Below are positions 28,006-37,095 of a stretch of DNA of 64,000 nt, in pieces. The position numbers were made by a program, and so were the translations under genes. How positions within the stretch are numbered: the stretch's first letter is position 1; each line of letters opens with the position of its first letter. Source of the stretch: JASJBU01 sp963790775 (GTDB lineage Bacteria > Pseudomonadota > Gammaproteobacteria > Chromatiales > Chromatiaceae); the NCBI GenBank assembly GCA_963790775.1, contig CAWBPR010000005.1, positions 558,001 through 622,000 on the forward strand, in the 5' to 3' direction. Under the pieces are notes generated by a model, which made no database searches, was not told where the DNA came from, and saw only the letters and a list, made by a program, of their open reading frames with translations.

Positions 28006-29796
28006 ATGGCAATGGGTATCAACACCAATATCATGTCGCTGAATGCTCAGCGCAACCTCAACACCTCACAAACCGCTCTCTCCACCTCAATGCAACGCCT
28101 CTCCACCGGCCTGCGTATCAACAGCGCCAAAGACGATTCAGCCGGCCTGGGTATCGCCGACCGCATGAGCTCGCAGATTCGGGGTCTGAATCAGGCGATG
28201 CGAAATGCCAATGACGGCATCTCCCTGGCGCAGACGGCGGAAGGCGGCCTGCAGGAATCCACCAACATCCTGCAGCGCATGCGTGAACTGTCCATTCAGT
28301 CCGCGAATGATACCAATACCGCTGCTGATCGCGCCAACCTGCAGGAAGAGGTTTCTCAGCTGCAGGCAGAGCTGACCCGTATCTCAGAAGCGACGACCTT
28401 CAATGGCCAGAAACTGCTGGATGGTTCCCTGGGCACCTTTACCCTGCAGGTCGGTTCGGAATCCAATGAGACGATTGGCGTCAGCTTCTCTGCGCAGAGC
28501 TTTGCGGCTGAAGAGCTTGGTGGGGCTGCCTCAGGTGATTTGATCGGTGCGGCTGCTACCGGTACTCTACTGACTGGTGTTGAAAACTATTGACGGCAAC
28601 GCTGACGCAGCGACTATCATGAAAATCAATGAACAAGATGTTGGTGATCTGAGTGGCTGCTGCGAACCTCAATGAGGCATTGGAGACTATCAATTCAAAT
28701 GTGTCGGGTGTTGAGGCCAGTGCCTTTACAGAAGCCGAAGGGACCAATGCCGCAGCAGTCAACCGGCATTATTCGTGGCGGTGATGCGTTGAAGATTACA
28801 CTTGATCAGGCTGATGGTAGCACAACAACCTTGCAGATTACCGACACGGGTAGCATGCAAGAGGTAGTGGACAAGATCAATGATCAGGGTGCCGGCCTGA
28901 TAAAGGCAACCCTCAGCGATGATGGCAAGATGTCTTTGAGAAGTGATACCGGTGCAACCATTACTCGTTACTGCACTGGTGATGCTGTCACGGTGAAGCA
29001 GCTGCTGTTGGTTTCACAACTACTGCTGTATCACCAGGCCCAGCTGAGTTTTGAAATCACTGATCCCAATGTTTCCAATGTGGATATCGAGTATCGGTGA
29101 CTGACCATTCAGCATGCAGATATGCAGCCGATATCGGTGTTTCAAGCACGTACTGACAGTGATATCACTGGTATCGATAATCACTGGCTATAGCTGACTT
29201 GACTGAAGGTGATCTGATCATCAATGGTGTAGAGATCGGTGCGGTTACAGCAGGGTACCGATGCTGCTACAAGTGGTGCTGCACTCGTAGCATGCTATCA
29301 ATCTACTTACTGACGAGACATGGTGTTGTTGCAACCGTATGATGGCACCGGTACGATACATGACATTGAACTCTGTGGATGGTACAGAAATCTCCATTAA
29401 ATACGGAGATAGATGCAACAGCAGCTGCTATACTTGCTGATACCGGTCTGCTTGAGACCAATAGTGCCAGTACCTCGGGTAAATCCGTCGCCGATATCGA
29501 CATCTCCACGTCCGCCGGTGCTCAGAGCGCCATCGATACCATCGATGCCGCCTTGGCCACCATCACTGAGCTCCCGCGGCGAGATGGGCGCGGTGCAGAA
29601 TCGTCTGGAATCCACCATCGCCAACCTGGGTAACGTCTCCGAGAATGTCAGTGCGGCCCGTTCGCGGATCATGGATGCGGACTTCGCGGCTGAAACCGCC
29701 GCGTTGACCCGCACCCAGATCATGCAGCAGGCCGGCGTGGCCATGCTGTCCCAGGCCAACTCGCAGCCGCAGATGGTGCTGTCGCTCCTGCAGTAA
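28006..29796 (+). pseudogene. fliC: Flagellin gene, reading frame broken at several points
   Basis: The N-terminal D0/D1 region is intact to about residue 192: MAMGINTNIMSLNAQRNLNT, LSTGLRINSAKDDSAGLGIA, QSANDTNTAADRANLQEEVS. From 28585 the frame changes repeatedly; fragments such as AANLNEALETINSNVSGVEA and LQADADG-like ITLDQADGSTTTLQITDTG belong to a large variable D2/D3 domain. Near 29570 a last shift leads to the canonical C-terminus RLESTIANLGNVSENVSAAR and LSQANSQPQMVLSLLQ. If repaired, the protein would be about 590 residues, long for a flagellin. Indels cluster in the repetitive middle, as expected from misassembly of flagellin paralogues, but real decay is possible. Confidence 0.85.
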
Positions 29797-29817
29797 TCCG
29801 GTCCTGAGCCAAGAGTA

Positions 29818-29841
29818 CCGCCTGGAAGAAATTCCAGGCGG
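29818..29841 (+). terminator. Stem-loop after fliC with GAAA tetraloop
   Basis: CCGCCTGGAA-GAAA-TTCCAGGCGG is a perfect ten-pair stem closed by a GNRA loop, 22 bases past the fliC stop. No U-run follows; it may protect the fliC 3' end or partly terminate. Confidence 0.6.
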
Positions 29842-29865
29842 AAACCTCAATGAAAGGTAAGAGAG

Positions 29866-30333
29866 GTGACGGCCATGGCTAATGACATGACGCTCACAAT
29901 GAATACTCTGCCGGCTAAGGGCTCCGGCAAGGAAGTACGTCGTACTGCCGAGAGCCAGTCTGTCTCCCCACAGCAAGGCGTTGATCCTGTCACCAGCAGG
30001 CAGTCTGTAGAAGAAACCAACCAGTCCGGGAAAGCCGCTGCTGCGTCATCCGAAATCTCGAAAGAGAAACTGGAAGGCGCGGTAAGTCAGATGAAAGACT
30101 TCGCGCAGAGGTTGAACCGCGAGTTGCAGTTCGATGTCGATGAAGATCTCGGACGCATGGTAGTGCGGGTTGTGGATAAGGATTCGGGTGACTTGATCCG
30201 TCAAATTCCCTCTGAAGAGGTGTTGGCCCTGGCAAGCCAGATGAGGGAGATGCAGGAGGCTGAAGCGAGCCAACTGGATGGCAAGAGTCTGCGGGAACAA
30301 TCGGTAGGATTACTGGTAGAACTCCAGGCCTGA
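29866..30333 (+). CDS. flaG: FlaG-family flagellar protein
   Basis: A 155-residue protein: a disordered polar N-terminal half, then the FlaG domain with LQFDVDEDLGRMVVRVVDKD and SGDLIRQIPSEEVLALASQM. FlaG affects filament length and usually lies between fliC and fliD, as here. Start may be GTG 29866 or ATG 29875 (MANDMTLTMN); AAGAGAGG precedes both. Complete and of normal length. Confidence 0.88.
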   Translation: MTAMANDMTLTMNTLPAKGSGKEVRRTAESQSVSPQQGVDPVTSRQSVEETNQSGKAAAASSEISKEKLEGAVSQMKDFAQRLNRELQFDVDEDLGRMVVRVVDKDSGDLIRQIPSEEVLALASQMREMQEAEASQLDGKSLREQSVGLLVELQA

Positions 30334-30343
30334 TCCTGTAGTT

Positions 30344-30359
30344 TGGCCCTGAAATTGCT
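30344..30359 (+). promoter_or_regulatory. Sigma54-like promoter upstream of fliD
   Basis: TGGCCCT-GAAA-TTGCT has exact GG-N10-GC geometry with perfect TGGC and TTGC blocks. It lies after the flaG stop, 105 bases before fliD. A terminator hairpin sits between it and fliD, which makes its role less certain. Confidence 0.5.
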
Positions 30360-30375
30360 TCAATAACCAAGGGTG

Positions 30376-30408
30376 TCGAAAAGCAGGCGGATCGAACGCC
30401 TGTTTTTC
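30376..30408. terminator. Rho-independent terminator after flaG
   Basis: CGAAAAGCAGGCG and CGCCTGTTTTTCG pair at 12 of 13 positions around a GATCGAA loop, giving a GC stem with a U-run on both strands. It should end the fliC-flaG transcript. Confidence 0.65.
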
Positions 30409-30462
30409 GTTGAGCCTGAGACGCGGCCTCGATTCGGAGGCCAGATTGAACTGGAGACGAGG

Positions 30463-31818
30463 ATGACAACGCCAACGCTTTCTGCACCCGGCATCGGGTC
30501 CGGTCTGGATATCAATAGCATCGTTGATTCATTGATGGCGGTCGAGCAGATTCCCCTGCAGCGGTTGCAGGTAAAGGCCGGGGACTATCTGGCCCAGATC
30601 AGCGCCTACGGCCAGCTGCGCAGCGCCATGGCGAGTTTTCAGGATGCCACCTCAGCGCTCAAATCCTTCGATGATTTTGATGCCTTCTCCGCACAATCGG
30701 GCAATAGCATCCGGTTTTCACCGTCACTGCCAATAATGATGTTGCCCTTGGCAGTTATGACATTCTGGTCGAGAGTCTGGCGGCGTCACAAAAACAGGGA
30801 TCACGTCCCGTTTGCCGAAGCCGATACTATCGGCAATGCCGGCGATCAGATGACCATCGGCATCGGTGACGATGAGTTTACCATCGAAATCGGCGGCAAG
30901 ACCCTGTCCGAGATTCAAACGGCCATCAAGGAAGCAACGGACAATGTGGGTGTCAGCGCCGGCATGATTCGTGAGAGCGAGAGCAGCCTCCATCTGCTGC
31001 TCTCGAGTGAAAATACCGGTACTGGCCAATACCATGACCTTCTCATTCGCCGATAGTGGCGGTGCAGCGATAGCGGACCCACTGGGTTTTACTCAGATTC
31101 AGCCGGCGGCCGATGCGACAGATCACCATCGATGACTCCTATACGGTCATCCGCTCCAGCAATTCGATTTCCGATGCGATTCAGGGTGTCACCATCGATC
31201 TGCAGAGCACCAGCGCCACTAATGTGTCATTGAATATCACGCGGGATTCCGAGGAGATCATCACTTCGGTAGAGACCTTTGTCGAGTCCTACAACGAGCT
31301 GCTCTCCTCGATGAGCAAATTGAAGGAGGGCGATCTCTCAGGTGACGGTACCTTGCGCCTGGTGGAGACACAGGTTCGTTCAGTGCTGGGTTCCAACGCC
31401 AGTGTGACGGGCGCCTACTCTTACGCTTCTGATATTGGCATCAGTTTCCAAAAAGACGGGACCCTGACATTCGACAGAAATAAACTGACCGATGCGATGC
31501 AGGATGATCTGACATCAGTGGCCGAACTGTTTGCCAATGATGATCAGGGCTTCGCATTCCGGCTCGACGCCAAGCTTACTGGCATGCTGGGGGATGACGG
31601 ACTGATCGACGCCCGTGAAGAGGGATTGAACGCCAGTGTGGACAATAACAACAAGGAAATCGCAGTCAATGCAACACCGCCTGGAATTGGTTGGAGCCCG
31701 TTATCGTTCCCAGTTTTCTGCATTGGATGTCTTGCTTGGAGAGTTGCAGGCGACCAGCAGTTATGTGACGGCGCAGCTTTCCGCCCTGGAAAATCTAATG
31801 CCAGGCAACACCAAATAA
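30463..31818 (+). pseudogene. fliD: Filament cap protein FliD, reading frame broken repeatedly
   Basis: ATG 30463 (GGAG upstream) starts TTPTLSAPGIGSGLDINSIV, the FliD N-terminus. Near 30712 the frame shifts (true continuation TVTANNDVALGSYDILVESL in another frame), returns near 30810 (AEADTIGNAGDQMTIGIGDD), shifts near 31023 (NTMTFSFADSGGAA), again near 31115 (QITIDDSYTVIRSSN), and finally near 31668 to the C-terminus HRLELVGARYRSQFSALDVL and SSYVTAQLSALE. At least five small indels lie in 1.36 kb. Corrected length is about 450 residues, normal. FliD caps the filament and helps flagellin fold; fliS and fliT follow. Confidence 0.85.
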
Positions 31819-31860
31819 TTGATCCATATTAATGAGCATGATTGATCAGAGGTTATAAGA

Positions 31861-32253
31861 ATGAATTTCAATCAGAAACATGGCGCTCGCCAGTACGGTA
31901 AAGTGGCAGTTGGTTCCGAAGCTGCTTTTGCCAATCCACACAGGCTTGTACAGATGCTCATGGAAGGCGCCCTGGAAAAGATTGCGGTTGCCAAAGGGCA
32001 CATGGATCGCCGTGAGCATGAAGCGAAGGGCAAGCACATTAACTGGGCCATCTCCATCATTAATGGCTTAAGAGGTAGCCTCAACATGGAAGAGGGGGGC
32101 GATATGGCAAATAATCTTGACAACCTCTACGATTACCTGGTGCGGCGTTTGTCAGAGGCTAATCTGAAAAATGATTTGCTGATTCTGGACGAAGTCAGTT
32201 CCCTGCTGCTCGAGATCAAGTCCGCCTGGGATGCCGATGCCGGAAGAGGTTAA
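31861..32253 (+). CDS. fliS: Flagellin export chaperone FliS
   Basis: A 130-residue four-helix protein with the FliS pattern: YGKVAVGSEAAFANPHRLVQ, MLMEGALEKIAVAKGHM, INWAISIINGLRGSLNMEEG and NLYDYLVRRLSEANLKND. It binds the flagellin C-terminus before export. GAGG lies ten bases before the ATG. Intact, between fliD and fliT. Confidence 0.93.
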   Translation: MNFNQKHGARQYGKVAVGSEAAFANPHRLVQMLMEGALEKIAVAKGHMDRREHEAKGKHINWAISIINGLRGSLNMEEGGDMANNLDNLYDYLVRRLSEANLKNDLLILDEVSSLLLEIKSAWDADAGRG

Positions 32254-32295
32254 GCAGCCCGCCGGCAATCCAGGTAAGCCTGTTTCCGCGGCCTA

Positions 32296-32619
32296 GTGAC
32301 AGTGAATTCCACATCTGAACAAGCCCTGGAACAGAGCCTGATACTGAGCAGGCGCATATTGGCGTTGATGAAAGACGGTGCCTGGGAGGACGCGGAGAAA
32401 CTGGAGGTAGAGCGTCTGCGGATGATACGGAAAGGTCTGGCCGCAGAGCCAGATCAAGATCTGCCGGAAAAAATTGCCATATTACGTGAGATAGATGTCC
32501 TGAACAGAGAGATGGAGGCCATCGGGGTGCAGGGAAAATCAAAGTTATCCGGCCAGCTGCGCCAGCTGCAGCAGGGTCGCAAAGCAGGCAGGGCCTACCA
32601 CCAGGGCCGCAAACCTTAA
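32296..32619 (+). CDS. fliT: FliT-like flagellar chaperone
   Basis: A 107-residue, highly charged helical protein beginning at GTG 32296. EQALEQSLILSRRILALMKD and EDAEKLEVERLRMIRKGLAA form the paired helices seen in FliT-type chaperones for FliD. Sequence conservation is low in this family, so position after fliD-fliS carries much of the weight. Its stop overlaps the 3' end of convergent ypjD by four bases. Confidence 0.7.
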   Translation: MTVNSTSEQALEQSLILSRRILALMKDGAWEDAEKLEVERLRMIRKGLAAEPDQDLPEKIAILREIDVLNREMEAIGVQGKSKLSGQLRQLQQGRKAGRAYHQGRKP

Positions 32620-33416
32620 CCTCTTCCGAGGATCAGCTCCATCACGACCTTGCTGCCAAAGTAGGCCAGCATCAGCACCACAAATCCACTCAGGGTCCAG
32701 ATCAGGGCCTTTTGCCCTCGCCAGCCGAAGTGGAAACGTCCCCACAACAGCGTGCCAAACACAAACCAGGCAGTGATGGACAGGATGGTTTTGTGCGCCA
32801 GTCGCTGGGCGAACATGTCTTCTAAAAATGTAAATCCGGAGATCAATGCCAGGGTGAGCAGTACAAACCCGGCCCCGATCATCTCGAACAGCAGGCTTTC
32901 CATGGTCTGTAACGGCGGCAGGGCGCGCACGAAACCACCCGGGTGGCGGTGATGCAGATGGTGGTCCTGGATCGCGAGCAGCACCGCCTGTACGCTGGCC
33001 AGGGTAAACAGGCTGTAGGCCAGCATGGAGACCAGGATATGGATGGTCAGCCCGGTAGATGCGGTGTCGCGAAGCAGGTGCACAGAGACGAAGCGAAATT
33101 CCAGGACGATCGCCAGAGCCCCTAGCGGCAGCAGGACTATACCCAGGTTTTCCACCGGCTTGCTGAGGCTGGAGATCAACAGCAGCAGCAGGATCGTCCA
33201 GGTGATCAGAGAGAAGGCGTTGAAGACGCCGAGATTGACGCCGTTATCGGATACCGTATTGCTGTACAGCAATATTGCATGCAGCAGAATGCCGAAAAAA
33301 CCCAGCAGCAGACCCACCTGCCGGAGGGGGACTTTGATTCGCTCACCGCGAAACAGCCTTAGCGTAAAACATGCTGCAGCCCCTATGTAGGCAACAATGG
33401 CGGCGAGTGAAAGCAA
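32616..33416 (-). CDS. ypjD: YpjD/CcsA-like inner membrane protein
   Basis: About 266 residues with eight membrane helices and the CcsA-type core: HILVSMLAYSLFTLASVQAV, ALPPLQTMESLLFEMIGAGF, and TAWFVFGTLLWGRFHFGWRG. The tail LAYFGSKVVMELIL matches E. coli YpjD. TTG 33416 is chosen because it gives the family N-terminus (LLSLAAIVAYIG) and length; a longer frame upstream has no family match and would overlap the ffh promoter. CcsA relatives handle haem for cytochrome c; YpjD's own role is not established. Divergent from ffh, as in many gammaproteobacteria. Confidence 0.85.
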   Translation of the reverse strand: MLSLAAIVAYIGAAACFTLRLFRGERIKVPLRQVGLLLGFFGILLHAILLYSNTVSDNGVNLGVFNAFSLITWTILLLLLISSLSKPVENLGIVLLPLGALAIVLEFRFVSVHLLRDTASTGLTIHILVSMLAYSLFTLASVQAVLLAIQDHHLHHRHPGGFVRALPPLQTMESLLFEMIGAGFVLLTLALISGFTFLEDMFAQRLAHKTILSITAWFVFGTLLWGRFHFGWRGQKALIWTLSGFVVLMLAYFGSKVVMELILGRG

Positions 33417-33523
33417 TGTCAGCTGCTCTTGGTTCTTGAAAAAACAAGCCGGAATAATCGCATACTTTCCGGCGATAGTGAATGATATCAACTTGCCCCG
33501 GGGTGATTTTTCTTGGGCTGTTA

Positions 33524-33529
33524 TATAAT
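33524..33529 (+). promoter_or_regulatory. Probable -10 element for ffh
   Basis: A perfect TATAAT lies 51 bases before the ffh start, in A+T-rich DNA. No good -35 box is found at 16-18 bases, so only the -10 is called. Confidence 0.4.
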
Positions 33530-33579
33530 CCTTCGAATTCGAATCAACAAAATGGGCCGCCACAGCGGGCGCAAGAGAT

Positions 33580-34959
33580 ATGTTTGACAATCTGACTGAA
33601 AGACTGGGCAAGGTCCTTACCAACCTGAGAGGGCAGGGTCGCCTCACCGAGGAGAATATCAAGGACACCATGCGGGAGGTGCGCATGGCGTTGCTGGAGG
33701 CGGATGTGGCCTTGCCTGTGGTGCGTGACTTCGTTGATCAGGTGAAAGTGAAGGCCATGGGCGAGGAGGTCATGCGGAGCCTCACGCCGGGACAGACGTT
33801 GATCAAGATTGTCAACGACGAGCTGGTGCAATTGATGGGCGCAGCCAACGAAACCCTCGATCTGGCCGCCCAGCCACCCGCAGTGATCCTGATGGCGGGC
33901 TTGCAGGGCTCGGGTAAAACGACCAGTGTTGCGAAACTTTCGCGCTGGCTGCAGGAGACGCGGAATAAGCGTGTGATGGTCGTGAGCTGTGATGTCTACC
34001 GTCCAGCCGCCATCGATCAGTTGCAGACCCTGGCGGGGGAGGTAAAGGCGGAGTTTTTTCCGAGTTCTCCCGAGCAGGCGCCGATTAAAATTGCGCAGGA
34101 TGCGCTCGCGCAGGCGAAAAAGGCGTTTGTTGATGTACTGATCGTCGATACTGCCGGGCGACTCCATATAGATGGCGAGATGATGCAGGAGATCAAACAG
34201 CTCCATGCCGCCATCAAACCGGTTGAGACCCTGTTTGTGGTTGACAGTATGACGGGGCAGGATGCCGCGGTGACCGCCAAGGCCTTCAACGAAGCCTTGC
34301 CCCTCACCGGCGTGATCCTCACCAAAGCCGACGGCGATGCACGGGGTGGCGCGGCGCTCTCGATCCGGCAGATTACCGGTAAGCCGATCAAATTCATCGG
34401 TATGGGGGAGAAAACCGACGCCCTGGAGCCATTTCATCCGGAGCGGATTGCATCCCGCATCCTTGGCATGGGGGACGTCCTCAGTCTGGTGGAGGAGGTT
34501 TCCCGCAAGGTCGATCAGGACAAGGCGGCAAAGCTGGCTCAAAAGCTCCAGAAGGGAAAGGGTTTCGATCTGGAGGATTTCAAGGATCAAATGGCGCAGA
34601 TGGCCAGTCTGGGGGGCATGAGTGGTCTGCTGGACAAGCTGCCGGGCATGGGTGAGTTGCCCAGTCACGTCAAGAATCAGGTCAATGACAAGGAGATCGG
34701 CAGGCTGATCGCGATTATCAACTCCATGACCCCCCAGGAGCGCCGTTTCCCGGCCGTAATCAAAGGCTCGCGCAAACGGCGTATTGCTGCCGGGTCGGGA
34801 ACCCAGATCCAGGATGTGAATAAGTTGCTCAAACAGTTCACCCAGATGCAGAAGATGATGAAAAAGATGAAGGGTGGCGGTATGCAGAAGATGATGCGCA
34901 GTCTGGGGGGCAAGTTTCCCGGCGGCGGTATGCCGCCAGGCGGAGGATTTCCGTTCTGA
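33580..34959 (+). CDS. ffh: Signal recognition particle GTPase Ffh
   Basis: A 459-residue protein: N domain (about 1-90, MFDNLTERLGKVLTNLRGQG), G domain with P-loop GLQGSGKTTSVAKL (about 107-120), DVYRPAAIDQL, DTAGRLH and TKADGDARGG, then the Met-rich M domain (about 300-459) with SMTPQERRFP and a QKMMKKMKGGGMQKMM tail. With 4.5S RNA it directs nascent membrane proteins to the translocon through FtsY. Normal length; start ATG gives the family N-terminus. rpsP operon follows. Confidence 0.97.
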   Translation: MFDNLTERLGKVLTNLRGQGRLTEENIKDTMREVRMALLEADVALPVVRDFVDQVKVKAMGEEVMRSLTPGQTLIKIVNDELVQLMGAANETLDLAAQPPAVILMAGLQGSGKTTSVAKLSRWLQETRNKRVMVVSCDVYRPAAIDQLQTLAGEVKAEFFPSSPEQAPIKIAQDALAQAKKAFVDVLIVDTAGRLHIDGEMMQEIKQLHAAIKPVETLFVVDSMTGQDAAVTAKAFNEALPLTGVILTKADGDARGGAALSIRQITGKPIKFIGMGEKTDALEPFHPERIASRILGMGDVLSLVEEVSRKVDQDKAAKLAQKLQKGKGFDLEDFKDQMAQMASLGGMSGLLDKLPGMGELPSHVKNQVNDKEIGRLIAIINSMTPQERRFPAVIKGSRKRRIAAGSGTQIQDVNKLLKQFTQMQKMMKKMKGGGMQKMMRSLGGKFPGGGMPPGGGFPF

Positions 34960-35005
34960 TATCCGCTATTTATGCGGATTCGCGGTTAATTCTTATAGTT
35001 CAGGG

Positions 35006-35033
35006 TTCACTTTTGAATCGATTCAGATATAAT
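35006..35033 (+). promoter_or_regulatory. Sigma70 promoter for rpsP-rimM-trmD-rplS
   Basis: TTCACT-N16-TATAAT, with a consensus -10 and a 4/6 -35, lies about 58 bases before rpsP. The G+C-rich GCGCCG after the -10 resembles a stringent discriminator, fitting ribosomal genes. Confidence 0.6.
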
Positions 35034-35090
35034 GCGCCGTTTCCTGCCGGTGGGTTTGCCGGTGCTTAAAGAATTTTTCAAGGGTACAGC

Positions 35091-35342
35091 ATGGTAACCA
35101 TTCGTCTTTCCAGAACCGGCGCTAAGAAGCGGCCTTTCTTCCACATCGTGGTGACAGACAGCCGTAATGCGCGTGATGGCCGTTACATCGAACGCCTTGG
35201 CTTTTTCAACCCGATTGCAAGAGGTGCGGAGGAACGGCTGCGTCTCGATAAAGCGCGCATCGATCACTGGGTCTCCAAGGGCGCTCAGGCCAGTCAGCGT
35301 GTGGCAAATCTGTTGAAGCAGGCAGAGAAAGAGGCGGCTTGA
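35091..35342 (+). CDS. rpsP: 30S ribosomal protein S16
   Basis: An 83-residue protein beginning MVTIRLSRTGAKKRPFFHIV with VVTDSRNARDGRYIERLGFF and NPIARG, the S16 signature. First gene of the classic rpsP-rimM-trmD-rplS operon, here complete and in order. S16 binds 16S rRNA and is needed early in 30S assembly. Confidence 0.97.
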   Translation: MVTIRLSRTGAKKRPFFHIVVTDSRNARDGRYIERLGFFNPIARGAEERLRLDKARIDHWVSKGAQASQRVANLLKQAEKEAA

Positions 35343-35380
35343 TCCCGCTGACAGCCTTCTAGGCAGGGCTGGGTTCACTC

Positions 35381-35911
35381 TTGGAAGTTCCGGACGCACA
35401 GCAGATACCAGACAGGGAGATGATTGTGCTGGGCCAGATAACCGGCCTGTTTGGCGTCAAGGGTTGGGTGAAAATTTTTTCCTATACCGAGCCTCGCGAA
35501 GGGATACTCAGCTATTCACCCTGGTTTCTCAAACGAAACGGCGGCTGGGAGCGTCACACCATGCTGTCAGGGCATCGCCAGGGCAAAGGGGTGGTGGCCC
35601 ATCTCCAGGATTGTGATGATCGGGATCAGGCGGCGGAGCTGACCGGATGTGAGATCGGCGTGCTGCGAGAACAGCTTCCTGAGCTGGCGGAAAATGAGTA
35701 TTACTGGCGAGACTTGCAGGGGCTGCGAGTGGTGAATATCGAAGGTGTGGAACTCGGCAGGATATCCCACCTCTTCGAGACCGGGGCAAATGCTGTGGTG
35801 GTGGTCATGGGTGAGCGGGAGCGATTGATCCCTTACACCTGGGGCGATGCGATACGCAGCGTGGACCTGGAAACGGGGTTGATGATTGTAGACTGGGATC
35901 CGGATTTCTGA
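35381..35911 (+). CDS. rimM: Ribosome maturation factor RimM
   Basis: A 176-residue protein with the N-terminal barrel (VLGQITGLFGVKGWVKIFSY) and the PRC-barrel (YYWRDLQGLRVVNIEGVELG, PYTWGDAIRSVDLE, MIVDWDPDF). It binds S19 and helps 30S head maturation. TTG 35381 gives the usual length; an internal ATG at 35420 is possible but its GGGAG abuts the codon. Second gene of the operon. Confidence 0.94.
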   Translation: MEVPDAQQIPDREMIVLGQITGLFGVKGWVKIFSYTEPREGILSYSPWFLKRNGGWERHTMLSGHRQGKGVVAHLQDCDDRDQAAELTGCEIGVLREQLPELAENEYYWRDLQGLRVVNIEGVELGRISHLFETGANAVVVVMGERERLIPYTWGDAIRSVDLETGLMIVDWDPDF

Positions 35912-35919
35912 GCGCTGCA

Positions 35920-36666
35920 ATGCGGTTTGCCGTGATCAGTCTGATGCCGCAGATGTTCGACGCCCTGAAGGATCAAGGGGTTGTCGGCAGAGCCTTGGAT
36001 CGAGGGCTGGCGGAACTCAGGCTCTTGAACCCGCGGGACTATACCAGCGATGTGCATCGCACCGTGGATGACCGGCCCTATGGCGGCGGGCCCGGTATGG
36101 TGATGAAGTATGAGCCGCTGCAGGCAGCTATTGATGATGCCAGAACGATTGTCCCTGATGCGAAAGTGATCTATTTGAGTCCTCAGGGCCGCCGTTTTGA
36201 CCAGGATGCAGCGCGCGAGATGGCGGATACAGGGCAGGACCAGATTCTGCTTGCCGGACGCTATGAAGGCATCGATGAGAGGATCATCGAGCGCTACGTG
36301 GATGAAGAGTGGTCGATTGGCGACTATGTGTTGAGCGGCGGAGAGCTGGCGGCCATGGTGATCATGGATGCGGTGATACGGCTGCTGCCCGGCGCGCTGG
36401 GAGCGGCGGATTCTGCGCAGCAGGATTCATTCATGGATGGGTTGCTGGACTGTCCCCACTACACACGTCCAGAACAGATTGATGGGTTGGCTGTGCCGGA
36501 GATACTGCAGAGCGGAAACCATGAGCTGATACGCCGTTGGCGTCTGAAGCAGGCATTACAGCGAACCCTGAAGCGGCGGCCCGATCTGATACAAGACCGG
36601 GAGATGACGTCGGAACAGGCTATATTATTAGATGAAATCAGAGCCGCGTCGGGAGACGTGGAATAA
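35920..36666 (+). CDS. trmD: tRNA (guanine-N1)-methyltransferase TrmD
   Basis: A 248-residue SPOUT methyltransferase that makes m1G37 in tRNAs and prevents +1 frameshifting. Visible: RPYGGGPGMVMKYEPL, LSPQGRRFDQ, the knot LLAGRYEGIDERI, and IGDYVLSGGELAAMVIMDA. It is eight bases after rimM. Complete and of normal length. Confidence 0.97.
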   Translation: MRFAVISLMPQMFDALKDQGVVGRALDRGLAELRLLNPRDYTSDVHRTVDDRPYGGGPGMVMKYEPLQAAIDDARTIVPDAKVIYLSPQGRRFDQDAAREMADTGQDQILLAGRYEGIDERIIERYVDEEWSIGDYVLSGGELAAMVIMDAVIRLLPGALGAADSAQQDSFMDGLLDCPHYTRPEQIDGLAVPEILQSGNHELIRRWRLKQALQRTLKRRPDLIQDREMTSEQAILLDEIRAASGDVE

Positions 36667-36684
36667 ATACAGGAGCAATAGACC

Positions 36685-37029
36685 ATGAGCAACATCATCG
36701 CAGAGCTCGAAGCTGAGCAGATGAACCGCGAGGTTCCGGAGTTTGGTCCCGGTGATACCGTGGTTGTCCAAGTGAAGATCAAAGAGGCCGAGCGTGAGCG
36801 TCTGCAGGCCTTCGAGGGTGTCGTGATCGCAAAACGCAATCGCGGCCTTAACTCCGCGTTCACAGTGCGTAAGATCTCCCATGGTGAAGGTGTCGAGCGC
36901 GTATTTCAGACCTACAGCCCGGTTGTCGATAGCATCAAGGTGACCCGTCGCGGCGACGTGCGTCGCGCCAAACTCTACTATCTGCGTGGTCTCACCGGTA
37001 AGGCGGCGCGTATCAAAGAGAAGATCTAA
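36685..37029 (+). CDS. rplS: 50S ribosomal protein L19
   Basis: A 114-residue protein: FGPGDTVVVQVKIKEAERER, QAFEGVVIAKRNRGLNSAFT, RKISHGEGVERVFQTYSPVV and RRGDVRRAKLYYLRGLTGKA. It sits at the 30S-50S interface. Last gene of the operon; AGGAGC lies upstream and a strong terminator follows within 20 bases. Confidence 0.97.
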   Translation: MSNIIAELEAEQMNREVPEFGPGDTVVVQVKIKEAERERLQAFEGVVIAKRNRGLNSAFTVRKISHGEGVERVFQTYSPVVDSIKVTRRGDVRRAKLYYLRGLTGKAARIKEKI

Positions 37030-37047
37030 ACGGCTGAGTAATTTACA

Positions 37048-37085
37048 AAAGCCACCCTCAACTTGTTTGAGGGTGGCTTTTTTTC
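37048..37085. terminator. Strong intrinsic terminator after rplS
   Basis: AAAGCCACCCTCAA-CTTGT-TTGAGGGTGGCTTT forms a 14-pair stem followed by TTTTTTT. It ends the rpsP operon; A-runs on the left let it also serve the convergent patZ-like gene, whose stop is at 37096. Confidence 0.92.
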
Positions 37086-37095
37086 TGCCGTCTGT

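Noticed and set aside
33544..34668. 374-codon minus-strand frame opposite ffh
   Set aside because: Shadow frame; ffh on the plus strand has every SRP54 motif and a normal start.
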